This document shows, piece after piece, positions 1 to 14,400 of a DNA stretch of 64,000 nucleotides. This DNA comes from Spodoptera frugiperda (taxonomy: Eukaryota; Arthropoda; Insecta; Lepidoptera; Noctuidae): NCBI RefSeq assembly GCF_023101765.2, contig NC_064227.1, positions 8,900,451 through 8,964,450 of the forward strand, given 5' to 3'. Each line of letters begins with the position of its first letter. Position 1 is the first letter of the stretch. A program made the position numbers and the translations under genes. The notes below the pieces were generated by a model. That model had not been told where the DNA came from. It searched no databases and was given only the letters and a program-made list of their open reading frames with translations.

Positions 1-3000
1 GAGTTCTTTTGTATTGTGTTTGGGTTATAGAAAGTAATCAATTGCTGCTACAGTGGACAATTCCTTGGCAGACGTTGGCTGTAACCCTGTAGGGTGCCCT
101 TCAGTTGATTGTGGTGATGATAAATAATTATTTTCAAAGAGGCCAGCAGCGGTTGCTTACTAAGATCCAGCTAGTTGGTTTTAGTAGTGAAATTAGCCCA
201 GTCACTACCACACACTAAGTCGCAACCACTGCAAATCCCTACATTTGTTTAGCAAAGAAAACCTGAAAGGTTAAGAACATGGTTAAGAAAGTACTAGAAG
301 CTGTATTCGGGTGTCAAGTGTCTTTTCCTTGTAAACGAATAAAGTACTCAGTGTGAATTGACAGATAATACTTCAGCCAGTGCACGCTGAGATAACGATT
401 CCTTAACAAAACGCATGTAGCAGCTACAATGTAAGTAAGTAGTCCTGTCCTAACCCTACCTGACAATTGACCATATTAGCTATAGAAGTAATGTATGCCA
501 TTTCATTTGTTTGTATAAGCAGAGAGACTTTGCACGAATCAGGAAACAAACTAATCGAATCAAGATCCAGAAACATTATGCCCAATTGTTTTACAGATTT
601 TTTATTATGTGAAGTATTGTCACTAATAAATAATGTATTCATTAACTTAAAATAACGTAGGACAGTTTGATCAGGTTTCAAATTTTGTATTGGCACACGT
701 GGCACTCTTACTGAATGGGCGCGAGTGCGCGACTGATGACACGGACGCGGGCGCGACATAAACAAAACAACTATGTTACGAGGTAAAATCAATCGGTGAA
801 ACGTCCGAGTGCAGCCGATGAATCAAACCTATACAAAATAAGAAATAAAATCGCGAGCAGCATGAATATCGCGGGCCGCCCGCCCTCCGGCCGCGGCTGG
901 CGCCGGCGGGGGCCCAGTGAAAGCGGCGCGTGGGGGTGGGGCGCGCCCCGCTGGCGGCGGCCGTGAACTGGAACTTTGGAAACTTCTGTCGTATTGTGTT
1001 TACATTGAACTTTGTTATGTGGGTTAAAGTTAAGCCAGAGTTCACAACGTGTGTGCCGCCCGCTTTACTCGATTGCAAAGTTCACTCTCAAGTTTGTCGT
1101 ATCGATTTTCATCTCGTGTTTACCAAATGTTTCAAGGTTGCAGACATATTCTGATAGATATATGACACGATATATGAAGGGATTCAATGCGACGACACGC
1201 TGCGTGACATCTCCTACGTTGGTGACAGTCACGCGGGTACCTACACTAACATACTCTGTGCTGCACAGCGTCTCCAAGAACATTAGGATTAAGACTAAGT
1301 TCGTCGTAGAAATCACGTGTATAAAGTAAAATGATGCTTCACTGTTCCATATTTTTATTAAAGTTTACCAGAACCGGAAATTCATTCATTAGATGAGGAA
1401 AGTCTGCACAACTGGTTAATTTATGCTTGTCCAGAGTCTACTGATCACTTTCGATTGAAGGTGTTGTAGTAATCATGGGCTCATGACTATTTTAATTACG
1501 TAAGTATGTCAAAACACAGTATAAATAATGACGTGTAAGAGTAAAAAAGGTATCAATCATCAGCCTCTAATTGTCCAACTGCTGCTTCTTTACACATGGT
1601 GAATTATGAGCATTAATTACCTTATTACCCAACGTTGGAAAGGAATTTTAGAACTTGTAGACTGAAATTACAACTCCAGGTTTCCTGTACCGCATGTTAC
1701 GAAATTCCCAAAGGGATAAGCAGATACCACATTTTCTGCAAAGTATCTACTGTTGCAACTAAAAAAGATCTAATTAAGTTTGACATCACTGATCATTGTG
1801 ACATGCAAGAAGTGCATCTTTAAGTAATATAGGTACTACCTATCTAGTCGCGGTTGCTGTCACATCCAGACAACTGATATTTCCTCGTTTTCTTACTCCT
1901 CACATATTACTTCAAATAGGATTGCAAAACAAGTGATAAGCACATACATTCGTATCTACAAGAAGTGTTTGTCGCCGAGTCCCTGGGAATGGAACACGCA
2001 TGAGATTAGGGCGCGGGTGTGCGCTCGGTCGCCGCCCGCCGCCTTATCTGATAACAGCCACACCTGAACCTATTTTTCGTTATCATTCCACAGGTTCCAG
2101 ATAAACTTTCTCTAAATTACTTTTTGCCGAGGATAATGGACTTCAATAACCTAATAATGTAGAATTCACAATAATTAAAACGCTCACGCTGAGCTCAGTC
2201 AACAGGCTGCGTCGTATCGTTAGACACAGACGCGGCTGCTAACGGGTTCTTAACCTTTTATGTGTTTTTCAGAATTCGAAATGGTCGAAACTCATTTAGG
2301 TTCGCCAAAACTTGAGAATAAGGAGTTTTATCAGATCTATAGGTATACTTTAGGAGTAGGGAGTAGTAAGTAGTAGTAGTATACTCGGGAAACAATTACA
2401 GTGGTTTTAAGTTGTGTTGTGTAAAAGATATATATGTATTCACGAGGTAAGTTAACAATACGATAAGGGACAGCAGTGACTGTAGTGACTGGGCTCTGCT
2501 GGCAGTGGCTGAACTGCTACACTGCTGGGCCTGTGTGCTGAGGCTGAGCTCTATTGGGACTACTGCTCTGGTAAACTGCTAACTAACGACAAATGATAAA
2601 TGATATTTATTTCTGCAAGTAGGTTACAAAATAACACTTTTACACGTCAATCTTTCAAATAACTAGATGAGGCTTAACAACTTATTAATTTAATATAATA
2701 CTTCTTATTCTCCGAAGGGGTAGACTGAGGAATGTGCAGTATAACGGACGACTCTATGTCATAAACTTATCTGCGCTTATTACTGTGGACTCTTAAAACC
2801 ACGTTCTCTCCTTCGCCTCGCAATCTATTACAAAATTAAAATTTCAATATCAGTTTGTTCGGCCAAGAATCGAACTCAAGAAAGATTCAAAAGTTACATT
2901 CGTGACTATTTGATCAATGACAGTGATCGGGAAATCAGATTACCACTTCTCATCCTCAAATCCCTATTTCGTACTCTCCAAAAGTCCGACAATGCAGTCG

Positions 3001-5417
3001 TGATTTCTCTGGTGTTACGGGTATCCAATGTCAATTAATAGACAGCGCAAATTACTGACCATTAGGGAAACTGTCTGCGCGTTTGCCACCATATAAATAT
3101 ATACTATATAAAAACTGGTACCCGTTCAGTTTCACAACCTGCAGCACTGTGAGGTTCTTCAATAAAATTAATATACAAATTATTTTGGCAACCAATTCAA
3201 GTTACCCTAGGTGTCTTTGCAGGCGTTGTAGATTTAATTAGGCCTCAAGGTTGGGTAGCATAAAAATTTTAAGTAAGTTTATTCACTTTTATCAAACTGC
3301 ATCCAGCCATGAAATCAAAATAAGTGTCATACTTAAGTTTGAGTTCGCGGTATACTTACACATACAGCACAAATTCAAACTGTTTCGTTACATGAGTGAT
3401 CGTAATAGAACTGCAATTGCTGATGAAAAGGTTCAGATTCGATTCCTGGATCTGGCAAAGTATAATTGGAGTTCTTTATATGGACAATGAAGGTACACTC
3501 TGTACTTTATAGTTTATACGACCAGCAGCTAATTACTCTTACATCGACGAAAATAACTCGGCGATGATTGATGACCACATGTCATGTACATTACCTACAT
3601 GTTATTACAAGTAAGTAGTAATCAATTTGGTTGGATTGGGACTGCAACGAGATGGTGATCCTGACTGTTCACTGCACACTACAGGGTAAAGTATGGCTGA
3701 GTTTCAGGAAAGATGTGCTGATATGTAATCGGTGGACTTTGAATTACAAATGAATGTGTTTGTGTTCGTGTGCCGCACTGGAAAGCAAGTCTGGCTAACT
3801 ATGTTTTGTCATTGAGCACTAAGCACGCGGGATATTTCCCGAAGGGGTAGGCAGGGGTGCTGTGGAGATTGCTCGTGTGGCATTTATCATGAACATGTTT
3901 TTGGCACGTTCCCATAATATAAAATATACGTAACTATGATAAAGAAAGTTGTAATAATTCAAGCAAACTATTCACATTGTGTTGTCAGGCAAATAATATT
4001 TAGGAAAATGGGCTTTCATTACATTTATGCTTAAGTAATGAAGAGCACATTGTTACTTTAAACCGTTGGTTAGGTTAAGTAGGTTTTGGGAAACATTGAG
4101 CGTGTTCCTGGCTGAGAGCGTGTGGCTGTGGAGTAGTGAGAGAACGTAGGTATACACGAGCATGCGCCGTTACTTGAGCCACAATGGTACCTCGGCTTTA
4201 TCTCGTTTTTTACACTTTATTTGCTGAAGGCGCACGATAAAGATAAAGATAAGTGGCAGTCAACGCTTTTATCGCGAGCTATCGCGCGAAAACTACTCGC
4301 TTCAGGAAGTTATACCTTGCTCATGCTAATGTAATTACTACAACATATATTATTATGTGACGACATCATTGCTCTCTATTATTACAATACCTCCCTCTAG
4401 GTAGGTATCTATATGCAAGTCTTGCAATCCGTGCCTTCTATTATTGATGAGCTGAACAATAGTAAAAGCAGCAAATACAAGTAATCCACGTGTGTCTGCT
4501 TGTCCATTAACCTGCAGAGCACAAGATTATCAATTTTGAAATAAGTGTTTACCTGTACTATGCCTACTCTAGTTAAGTTACCAAGACATTTCTTATTCTG
4601 TGGCCCTGTGTTCTTACTGACGACTATTCAATCACACATATTATAATATTATTTTCTTTTATTTATATTTTTATTTGTTCATAATAATAAGTAGGTACTT
4701 ACTTACATGAACAGACTGTCGATTTTCCTACCTTTTGAACAAGTAGTACCTAAACAAGTGTTTGTACTATGAAGGTACCCAAATGGATAATGTAAATAAC
4801 TACATACACATTTAATATACTTGTCTTTGTTTTTATTTTGTTTTGTACTTAGTTTATATCGAATATATTCCTCGAATACATACACATTTATTTGAGTTAA
4901 TATTTTTAGGTACCTACCCACTGTAGGTACCTAGCTACCTACTATTTAACATTGATGAAAAGCTATGATTCGTACTTTAATTTCATGATGCATCCATTAC
5001 ATAGGTATACATAATTATAATTTTTAATTCTTTCTACTAACATAGATTTAAACATACGGACATCGAAAATGTCCAACACAAAGTTAGCAGCACATTACGA
5101 AAGTTTTCAATGTTGTGAATATTAGCAATTTAACTGAAGTAAGTTAACTTTACAAACATTGTGTTCATTAATCAAAAGTTTGGCGCAGCGCCTCACATCC
5201 TCCATCTCCGCCACCGCCCACCCCTGCTTCTATACATAACTATCTATCTACGTACAGCAATATTTTCAGTTTGGGTCTCACATAATACTCGCTTCATTAA
5301 ATAATTGGCAACCCATTCCTGAGAAAGGTCAATATTTGACAAATGGCTGCCATCTGTCACTTTCCTGCGGAATAAACAGTACGGACGGATCGCTTATTTA
5401 TTTTGTTTTAAATAATA
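1..5417. other. Intergenic AT-rich region, no supported gene
   Basis: I find no reading frame with recognisable protein features on either strand; the longest open stretches (about 100-120 codons) lack domain signals and splice partners. A CpG-rich block at about 870-965 stands out from the AT-rich surroundings and could be a promoter or first exon of a gene outside the window. A TATATAAAA string at 3105-3113 lies upstream of a TCAGT initiator-like motif at 3126-3130. A GATA/TTATC cluster sits at about 4196-4285. TAGGTACC-type short repeats occur around 4690-4945. Nothing else is interpretable. Confidence 0.6.
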
Positions 5418-8400
5418 ATGGACATTGATGAAATTTGTCGGTTATGTTGTTCAACGAAGTTTGTCAACAATGATATTTTTGATGAAGAAAATGCGTTATA
5501 TATAAAATTATCACTATACTTGCCAATAAAGGTAAAATTAGTTATTGTGATGTTACGTTTTTTGTGTAATGTTTTAACCTGTATGATTAATGATATTAAT
5601 GTTTATTGATAGGTTTTCAGAAACGACAAGCTTCCTCAGAAGGTCTGCGATAAATGTAGCTGCAAAGTGAACGACTTTTATCAGTTTTGTAACGAAACCA
5701 TTGAAGTACAAAACAGGTGAGTGTTGTGTTTGATAAATGTTAATAATATCATTGATGGAAGCTACACCGGTGCTTATATTTAATTCTTGTGTTCATTAAA
5801 AAAGAGAGAATAAGTTTATATTATAGTTTTGTATGTGCAATTCAGAGTAAGAGGAGAAGTTTTGCTCAGTAAATAAAAACTACATTGTTTTGTTTCTGCC
5901 ACCTACTTATGAGTAAACAAACAAATTCGAATTAAATACTGGAGCTGTTAACATTATATATAAACAATCGACAGTCATGTTTATGATATAACGCTAGATG
6001 TGATGCTGATTTCAGGTTGCGGAGTTTATTTTTGCCGTCTGAAGCAGGTTCTGTGGACCTCACACTAGTAAAAGACAGCAGATCGCCGCCGCCTCCTGCC
6101 GCAGCAGAGCATTGTGAGAGAAGTACCCAGACAGACAACACAGATGCAAGCTCTGACTGCAATGTTGCTGTTCAGGTCAAAGATGAACCAAAGCCACTAT
6201 CACCTGTCAAACAAGAAGAAGATGATTATTATAACATAGAGTCGGATCCATACGGGGGAGGCTCCTCCGGGAGTGAGGATATCTCATTAATTAAATTAAA
6301 AACAAAAAAGACTACCCAGAAAAGAGGTAGAAAAAAGAAGACAAATGATATCAAAGATTGGGGGGAACTGATGAACTACCTGCCTGATGGTGCGCTAGCA
6401 GTAGTCAGTAAGGAGGAGGTGGACATGCCACTGGCCACCATCAAGGAGGAGGTGCTGGACAAGGACCGGCAGGGGAAGGAGATGGATCTGTACAACTGCT
6501 GCATTTGTTTTGCTCAGTGTTTCAGTAGGTCGGAGATGATGAAGCACTACAGGTAACTTGCTGCAGCAGGCCAACTGCCACACATTCACTCAGTGTAGTA
6601 CTTGTTGTACTAATCCACTCTATTGACTAATGAACATTGGATTGTCTGTATAAATAAGAAATCAAAATGTGTTTAGCACGCCATAGTTAGTCACAATTGG
6701 GTGATGTATATATCTGTAATTTATATGAAATAGGTATATGTATAACAAATATTAATAGAATGCTTTGCCTGAGTCTTTCTGATGGGGACAACCTGGGTGT
6801 CTTCAAGTCTCAAGTGAATAGGTTGCTTATGGGCAGGCATGCTCCATCATAAGCTGCATTGTTGCTTACCACCAGGTGGTATAGTGGCCAAATAACAAAA
6901 ATAATATTACATTATACATAATAACATAACCTACTAGTCGCTGTAATATGATAGTACTGTTTTAGGTATAATGTATAATTACAGAGAACAATATATCTGT
7001 ATAAAATACAACAACCAGTAATAGATAAATGTTGAATGTTTAAGTGAGACCTGGTACTGGACTTACACCCCAATACTGAAATGCTAGCCAATTTTAAGTT
7101 GTAACATTAAATATCACTCTATGATATTTGGAATAAAGAATGGATTTTATTTTTGTTCTGTTTTGTTACTACAATCTGTCTCTTTTGACTGAATGGGATA
7201 AAGATCTTGTAGTGACAACTATTCTTGTGAGTGTTTTATAATAAGTAGTGGCATTAGAGTATGTGTGTGTGTTGCAGACAGCACGGCGCGGAGGTGTCGG
7301 CGGTGGAGGCGCCGCAGCCGCCGCCCGCGCCCGAGCTCGAGCCGCTGCGCTGCACCCGCTGCAGGAAGGTCTGTACCCACACTATGTACTTCTAAATATT
7401 GGAAATAAATCTTGTTGAACATGAACAAGTATACTTTTACTTTGTTTCTGATGGGCTAATTAATAAGGTATACTTTAAAACACCTCTTCTAGTACATCGT
7501 ACACTGTATAATATACTGTTCTCATCTGCCCTCGTTATTGATTTATTGGAAAAGGAAAGATGCAGCAATTTTTGTACTTAATTTTTTTTTGCGCAAACGG
7601 GTTTAATCGTTAGTGGATATCACGACAACGACAAACCTTACTTTGATCGTGATGATCTACGTAATTGGCCGTTTGACCACCAAATAATAAATAATTTACG
7701 TTGGTGTTGCAGGTGGTGGTCCGCGCGGAGTGGGGCAAGCACTGGCAGCGGCACTGGGAGCGCGACCGCCGCCCCTACCGCTGCAAGCTCTGCGAGAAGA
7801 CGTTCCGCGACCCGCACCAGATACTCAAACACGGTCAGTACTCCACACTCTGCATTCTAACAACGTCTACAAATATGTATACTCTCTCCCGATCGATTCG
7901 ATCATGGTTTAACTTGTCTAGACTAGGTCCACTGTGCTACTACATAAGAGATATTATCGTGTGCACAAACAAAAAAAATCTATTAGCTCTTTTTACCTTC
8001 CCGGGAAATCAACGACCTGGTAGTGTTCTCCCTAGTCGCCAAGTACTACTGCACCAACATTTATAAATATATACTCAACCGGACGGTGTACTGTTACAGG
8101 AGAGACGCACAACTACGAGGCGGGCGCGTCGGCCGAGCCCGCCGACAAGCGGTTCCTGTGCGACCTCTGTCCGGAGGCATTCGTGCACATGCGGTGAGTC
8201 CAACCACATTACATAAAATTTGTGTCCGACCGAAGGTGCAATTCTGGCCGAAACCGAAGCCGATTAATCGGTATTCACCAAAAACTTCGGCCGAAGCCGA
8301 AGGTAATGGATGACCGTGAGAAATGTGATAGTTATTTTAATTTCAGTCGTGACTTGTTTTGTTGACTAACTGCGATGCGTTCGGGCCGGTGCGGTGGTGC

Positions 8401-11400
8401 GACGAAACGCTGTGCTGCTCTGCGCACTCTCCGTCTCACTCTAGCATCGTTCAGTAAAATTCAAATTTTGACAACTTGCAAACCTTCGGCTTCGGCCAAA
8501 GCTTCGGCTAATCTTTGGCTGAAGCCGAAGGTTTGGCCGAAGGTGCATTTTTTGGCCGAAGGTGGCCGAAGCCGAAGCCGAGCATCGGTCGGACACTAAT
8601 GAAATATAACTTGCGTGACGACTGAACTGACTCTTCCATCCTGGAAACTTAATATGTTTAGGTCCAATATATGTACCTAGCTCCAAAACTGTCACTAGAG
8701 GAACAAGCAGGGTTCTCGTTGTAGTGTTCAGTAGATAGTGCTAATGTAGTGTAACAAATTAGAATTTGTAAAAGAGACTACTTTCCTGGGAATCACCGTA
8801 GACGACAAATTGCAATGGGGCACTCTCTCTAAATCTGATGCTATGGTACATTCAGTCCGCCTGCTTCACCACAATCAGAGAGGGGTTAAGCACTGAACCG
8901 ACAATCTTATATACCTACTTAAGCTCAGGTGTAGTTGAACTGTGCTGTACCACCACTGAATATTCTTGCTCAGGGCTAAACATTGGTATTTTTTTTTTTT
9001 TAAATCGCGCCGTCAGTAGCTATCTACAATTTACCTTCCCGGAAAATCGGCGACCTGGTAGTTCTCCCTAGTCGCCAAGTACTACTGCACCAATGTCAAT
9101 TTATAAATGATACAACATTATGTACATGTCAACCGGTCGGCGCACTTGTTGCAGGAGTGACGCACAACTACGAGGCGGGCGGATCGGCCGAGCCCGCCGA
9201 CAAGCGGTAAGTCGTTCATGTGCGACCTCTGTCCGGAGGCATTCAGTGAAATAAAACATGCGGTGAGTCCAGCCATACTAAATTATACTACATAGCTTGT
9301 AGATTGACGCACTCACGACATAATTGTGAACTGATTGCGTTTAGAGTAACACTTGGAGTGCAGGCTCGTTGTCTCCATAGGCTAACCAAAAATAAAGTAA
9401 TTCACTAGATAAACAGCAGGGTTATTTGTGATTATGTTCCGTAGATAGTGCTAATGTTCCCTAGGGATGTGCCGTAACAAGCGTTATTAGACTATAGAAT
9501 GCACTTGTGTCAGCTTGGGAGCAAGTCACTCAGTTAGAGGTCTCAATGCCACCTTATCGGTGCTGATTCCCGTGACCACCGGGGTGGTTTTATTAAGGTA
9601 AAACGTGTCCCGTGACACTCCCTAGTCTTTCTCCTCAAAAAGCTCCAGGCTGCCTTTTGTTGTCCTCAGGGTTATTTTCTCTAAAACTTTGAAAAATAGT
9701 TTTACTAATGTAGTCTCACATTATATTTTCGAAGCACCTATACACCGGAATCTGTGCTGATGAAATGACTACACGGTTGGCGCGGTGGCTGGGCAACTGG
9801 CTGCCGTGCAACGTGTCGCGGATTCGATTCCCGCACGGAGCAACTCTTTGTGTGATCCATCATTTGTTGTTTTGGGTCTGGGTGTCATGTGCATGTGAAA
9901 TTATAGGTATGTTTGTAAACGCACCCACGACACAGGAGAAAATCCTAGCATGGGGCATAGTTAAAAAAAAATGAATCTCACTAGGACTCTACTATGCATA
10001 TGCAAATCATTCAACCAATCACTAGTATGTACAACACAACAAACTTCCACACTCAAGTCAATCTATATTGACATTAGTCAAAAGTTAACTATATAGAGAA
10101 GAGAGCTTAGCTCCCATAGACTTAGTTCCCTCTAGCTAGAGGACCTCGTTGTGAACCCGGGTGCCGTTCCTTCATTCCGCGAATGTTTTGACGAGGTTGC
10201 GTCTGTAGTGGAGAATAAGAAGACCGACGGTGCGCGCGGTTCGAAACAAAAACGAGGCGAACACAATATTATCGGCTTACTCACGTAATGTTTTGACGAG
10301 GAACTCGACTAGTTTCAAGCCATGCTAGAGGCTCATATTCATGAGCAGCATTCCGCGACACACGACGCGGCGATTGTCGCGCTGCTAGTCAAAACATTAC
10401 GTGAGTAAGCCGATAACATAATAATTAATTTAGTATGTCTCACGAAAGTTACAATAAAATCATATATCATCATTATTAATTTCACTTACAATGCTTTGAA
10501 ACACCATGTTTCGCGACACGATAATTTGACATCTCAAGTCACGAACCGACTACACTCGAGCTAAAGCATGTTGAGTACGCACCTACCGTCTATTCATGAG
10601 TTGAGTTACGTTTATTAACAGTCCGTTACTCGGCTCCGGCTGATGACATAAACCTAATCCGTAACTTAGAGCATAAAGAATCATGTTAATTAATACGGTG
10701 GGCAACTCAGTATTGGTATCAAGTGAGGTATCTTGACTTGAGTTACGTTTATTAATACGGGCCTAACGCCTTTGATAGTAATTTGTACTAATCTAAGGGT
10801 CTCATACTACAGCTTCATCTGGTAGCTTTAAACTTCCTGAGTGACCGGACAATTCGAGTAGACCTCGATGGCTGCTCGTTCGATCAATTCGGTATGAACG
10901 CCTGGGTTCCTCAGGGTCCTAACTATCAGTGTGTATATAAACGTCCCCCGCAGCTACCTACTGTCGCACCGTACCCGCGCGCACCCCGAGGCGGCGGGGC
11001 GCGCGGTGGCGCTGCGCTGCAGTGTGTATATAAACGTACCCGCAGCTACCTACTGTCGCACCGTACCCGCGCGCACCCCGAGGCGGCGGGGCGCGCGGTG
11101 GCGCTGCGCTGCAGTGTGTATATAAACGTACCCGTAGCTACCTACTGTCGCACCGTACCCGCGCGCACCCCGAGACGGCGGGGCGCGCGGTGGCGCTGCG
11201 CTGCAGTGTGTATATAAACGTACCCGCAGCTACCTACTGTCGCACCGTACCCGCGCGCACCCCGAGGCGGCGGGGCGCGCGGTGGCGCTGCGCTGCAGTG
11301 TGTATATAAACGTACCCGCAGCTACCTACTGTCGCACCGTACCCGCGCGCACCCCGAGGCGGCGGGGCGCGCGGTGGCGCTGCGCTGCAGTGTGTATATA

Positions 11401-14400
11401 AACGTACCCGCAGCTACCTACTGTCGCACCGTACCCGCGCGCACCCCGAGGCGGCGGGGCGCGCGGTGGCGCTGCGCTGCAGTGTGTATATAAACGTACC
11501 CGCAGCTACCTACTGTCGCACCGTACCCGCGCGCACCCCGAGGCGGCGGGGCGCGCGGTGGCGCTGCGCTGCAGTGTGTATATAAACGTACCCGCAGCTA
11601 CCTACTGTCGCACCGTACCCGCGCGCACCCCGAGGCGGCGGGGCGCGCGGTGGCGCTGCGCTGCAGTGTGTATATAAACGTACCCGCAGCTACCTACTGT
11701 CGCACCGTACCCGCGCGCACCCCGAGGCGGCGGGGCGCGCGGTGGCGCTGCGCTGCAGTGTGTATATAAACGTACCCGCAGCTACCTACTGTCGCACCGT
11801 ACCCGCGCGCACCCCGAGGCGGCGGGGCGCGCGGTGGCGCTGCGCTGCAGTGTGTATATAAACGTACCCGCAGCTACCTACTGTCGCACCGTACCCGCGC
11901 GCACCCCGAGGCGGCGGGGCGCGCGGTGGCGCTGCGCTGCAGTGTGTGCGCGCGCCACTTCGCGCACATCAACTCGCTGCGGCGCCACCTGCGCTCCCAC
12001 TCGGGGGAGCGCAACTTCCTCTGCAACGTCTGCGGCAAGGCGCTGTCCTCGCGCGAGCACCTCAAGTTCCACATCCGCATACACACCGGCTACAAGCCCA
12101 ACGTCTGCAAGTAAGTCACTGCCTAACTGAATACATCGGTCAACGCTTAATTCAGATGGCAAGCGTTAAGCGCACGCTTTGATAACACGCGTCTACAGCT
12201 ACATACAGCGCCCGTCAACACGCTTTTTGAGATCATTAACTTCCTGTATATCAGCTTTGAAAGCGCGTGTTTAACTGAACACAATTGAATCCGCGCTAAC
12301 AACAAACAAAATAGACATATTATGCTGGGGCCACACTAACGTTTAACGTCTATGCCCAATATCGCGATATATTGCAATATTTTTAACCACATTAAACTAG
12401 GTGGCTACACTTCAACGATCAACATGAATGCTCATTATTGGCGATAAAAACACAGGAATCGTACATTGGAATCCATCCTATAAAAAAGAAACACGTCTGC
12501 TCCCGTTGCGTTCTCGACGCACACTGTCAGTATGTACCACTTTATCGCATCAATAGGGATGATGACTGGGTCAAAAATAAATTATTACAACTTTTCAATA
12601 CAATAAAATATTAAAAAATAATCACACTCTCATTCATAAATTTTTTCTAGCTAAATTTCTAGAAATAAGTCTGCTATTTGACGTCAAAAACTTATGACGT
12701 CATAATAGAGTATTTCATACAAAGTTCATAGAAAATATCGTTTTTGACGTTTCGAAAAAAGTATTGAATTTGACTAGTAGGAAACATGCCTATTCTCGCG
12801 ATAATCTCTTTGATGTACCGCCACTTGAGCTCTCGCCTAACGCCGAACGCCATTGTTAATGCCATTGTCAAATTATCCCGTTAAGTGGTGGCTACACCTA
12901 GGGTTAACTTCCATTATCGCGGTAATTATACCTAATGCGCTGTAACAAGGTGCGGCTGACAGATGCCAGTATGACGTTGACGTCTCTCTTTAGGGATGGA
13001 CATTAGAAAAATCTTTTTTTATCGCTATCGATACTCGCAGCATACATTTAATTCTCTTTAATTTTTTTATTAAATGTGTGTGTTATTTAGTTGTGCAGTG
13101 TAACTACGTGTATATACTTGTCAAAATAAATATTTTATGACCGAGCCCTGAGGTGTTTCAGGGTTTCAGTTTTACAGAACCATGAAGAATATAAGTATAT
13201 ATTAGTTTGTATATGTTACTAAAGCAACCACGATCTTTCAGATTAAGTACCACCACGCATTATCAAAGGCGCCGGAAATGTCTACCACATATTTGTGCTC
13301 AGATAAAGTCACTGTGGTTCGGGCAGAGAGAGCCGCGTCTACAGTAGATTTACCCACATAATTAAAGGTTTTTTAAGAGTGATAATTGAACGACGTTTTT
13401 TATTCTAAAAAAACATCGACTGCCTATCCATCGTAGCAGTACATCCCATCACTAAACACGACTATGGCTTTACGTTATACGCATAACACTTTACTTTATT
13501 TTTCATTTCATTAGATTTTATTTAAAGACTAGAACATTCCGGTTGGTTTTAATTTAATTAACTACACTTTCGAATGATTTAACATAATACGAATGTGATA
13601 CAGTTAAAATACTAAGGCATAATTTTTAAATCGCAGCAACTTTCAAGAGTGATACGAAACGTTGCTGAATCTGTCAGCCGCACCTTGTTACGGCGCAAAG
13701 GGTATAATGGCATTTCCCGTTAGTGTGGCCCCAGCATTAAATGTCCATCAAGTTCGTTTGAAATGGAAATCGAAGCTTTTATTTCGGAATTAACATATCC
13801 TCAGTATAAAATCTCCGAAAAATTGTTTCTACGACTACCAATAAATGTAGAACGAAACTGAAAAAAGCGGCTGCGACAACCCGGGTCCAATACCTGATAG
13901 GTACGCACCATGTGAACACTATACAAAAATTCAACGCGCGATGACTGCTTGCCATCTGAACTTAGCTTGAGTTTGTCAAAGTCAAAGTCATGTCAAGTCA
14001 TTTGTTCAGTTTGCTTAAACTAAAGCGCTTCAGTGTGTACTGTCGACTGACCTCTTTGATGATTCATAAAACTTGCGTTATTGATATCAACGGCGTGACG
14101 AGTATTACCTGTTAATCGGTAGCAGCCAGGGGCTTAGTACGAATTTGTTTTCGTTTAACGAGATCGCGCTCTGATCGGTTGGTTTAGCGTAAAACAAACT
14201 CGTACTAAGCCCTCAGGTGACTAAAGAACGTTAAAATCCCCAACTTCGTAAGTTTTAGGGAGATTTGATTTAGGTGTTTGCTTGTATTTTCGCTGAGGTC
14301 CTGAGCAAATACACTTTTATGGAAGTCGACTTTAATAAGTCAGGACATCTAGTCAGATCTAGGTTGTAACAGCAGCATGTCCGTGTTCCAGGACGTGCGG

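Noticed and set aside
776..1329. Overlapping frames around the CpG-rich block near 900
   Set aside because: No domain, mixed strands and composition-driven openness; treated as a promoter-like block only.
9770..9972. Possible tRNA gene
   Set aside because: It has A- and B-box-like motifs, but no complete cloverleaf, and the body is shared with other dispersed copies, so it is a SINE.
10928..11940. CRISPR-like tandem array
   Set aside because: Units are contiguous without unique spacers and lie in an animal gene.
10894..12182. Several overlapping reading frames on both strands through the 92-bp array
   Set aside because: They are frame shadows of the repeat unit; only the frame joining exon 6 to 11874-12110 gives zinc-finger spacing.
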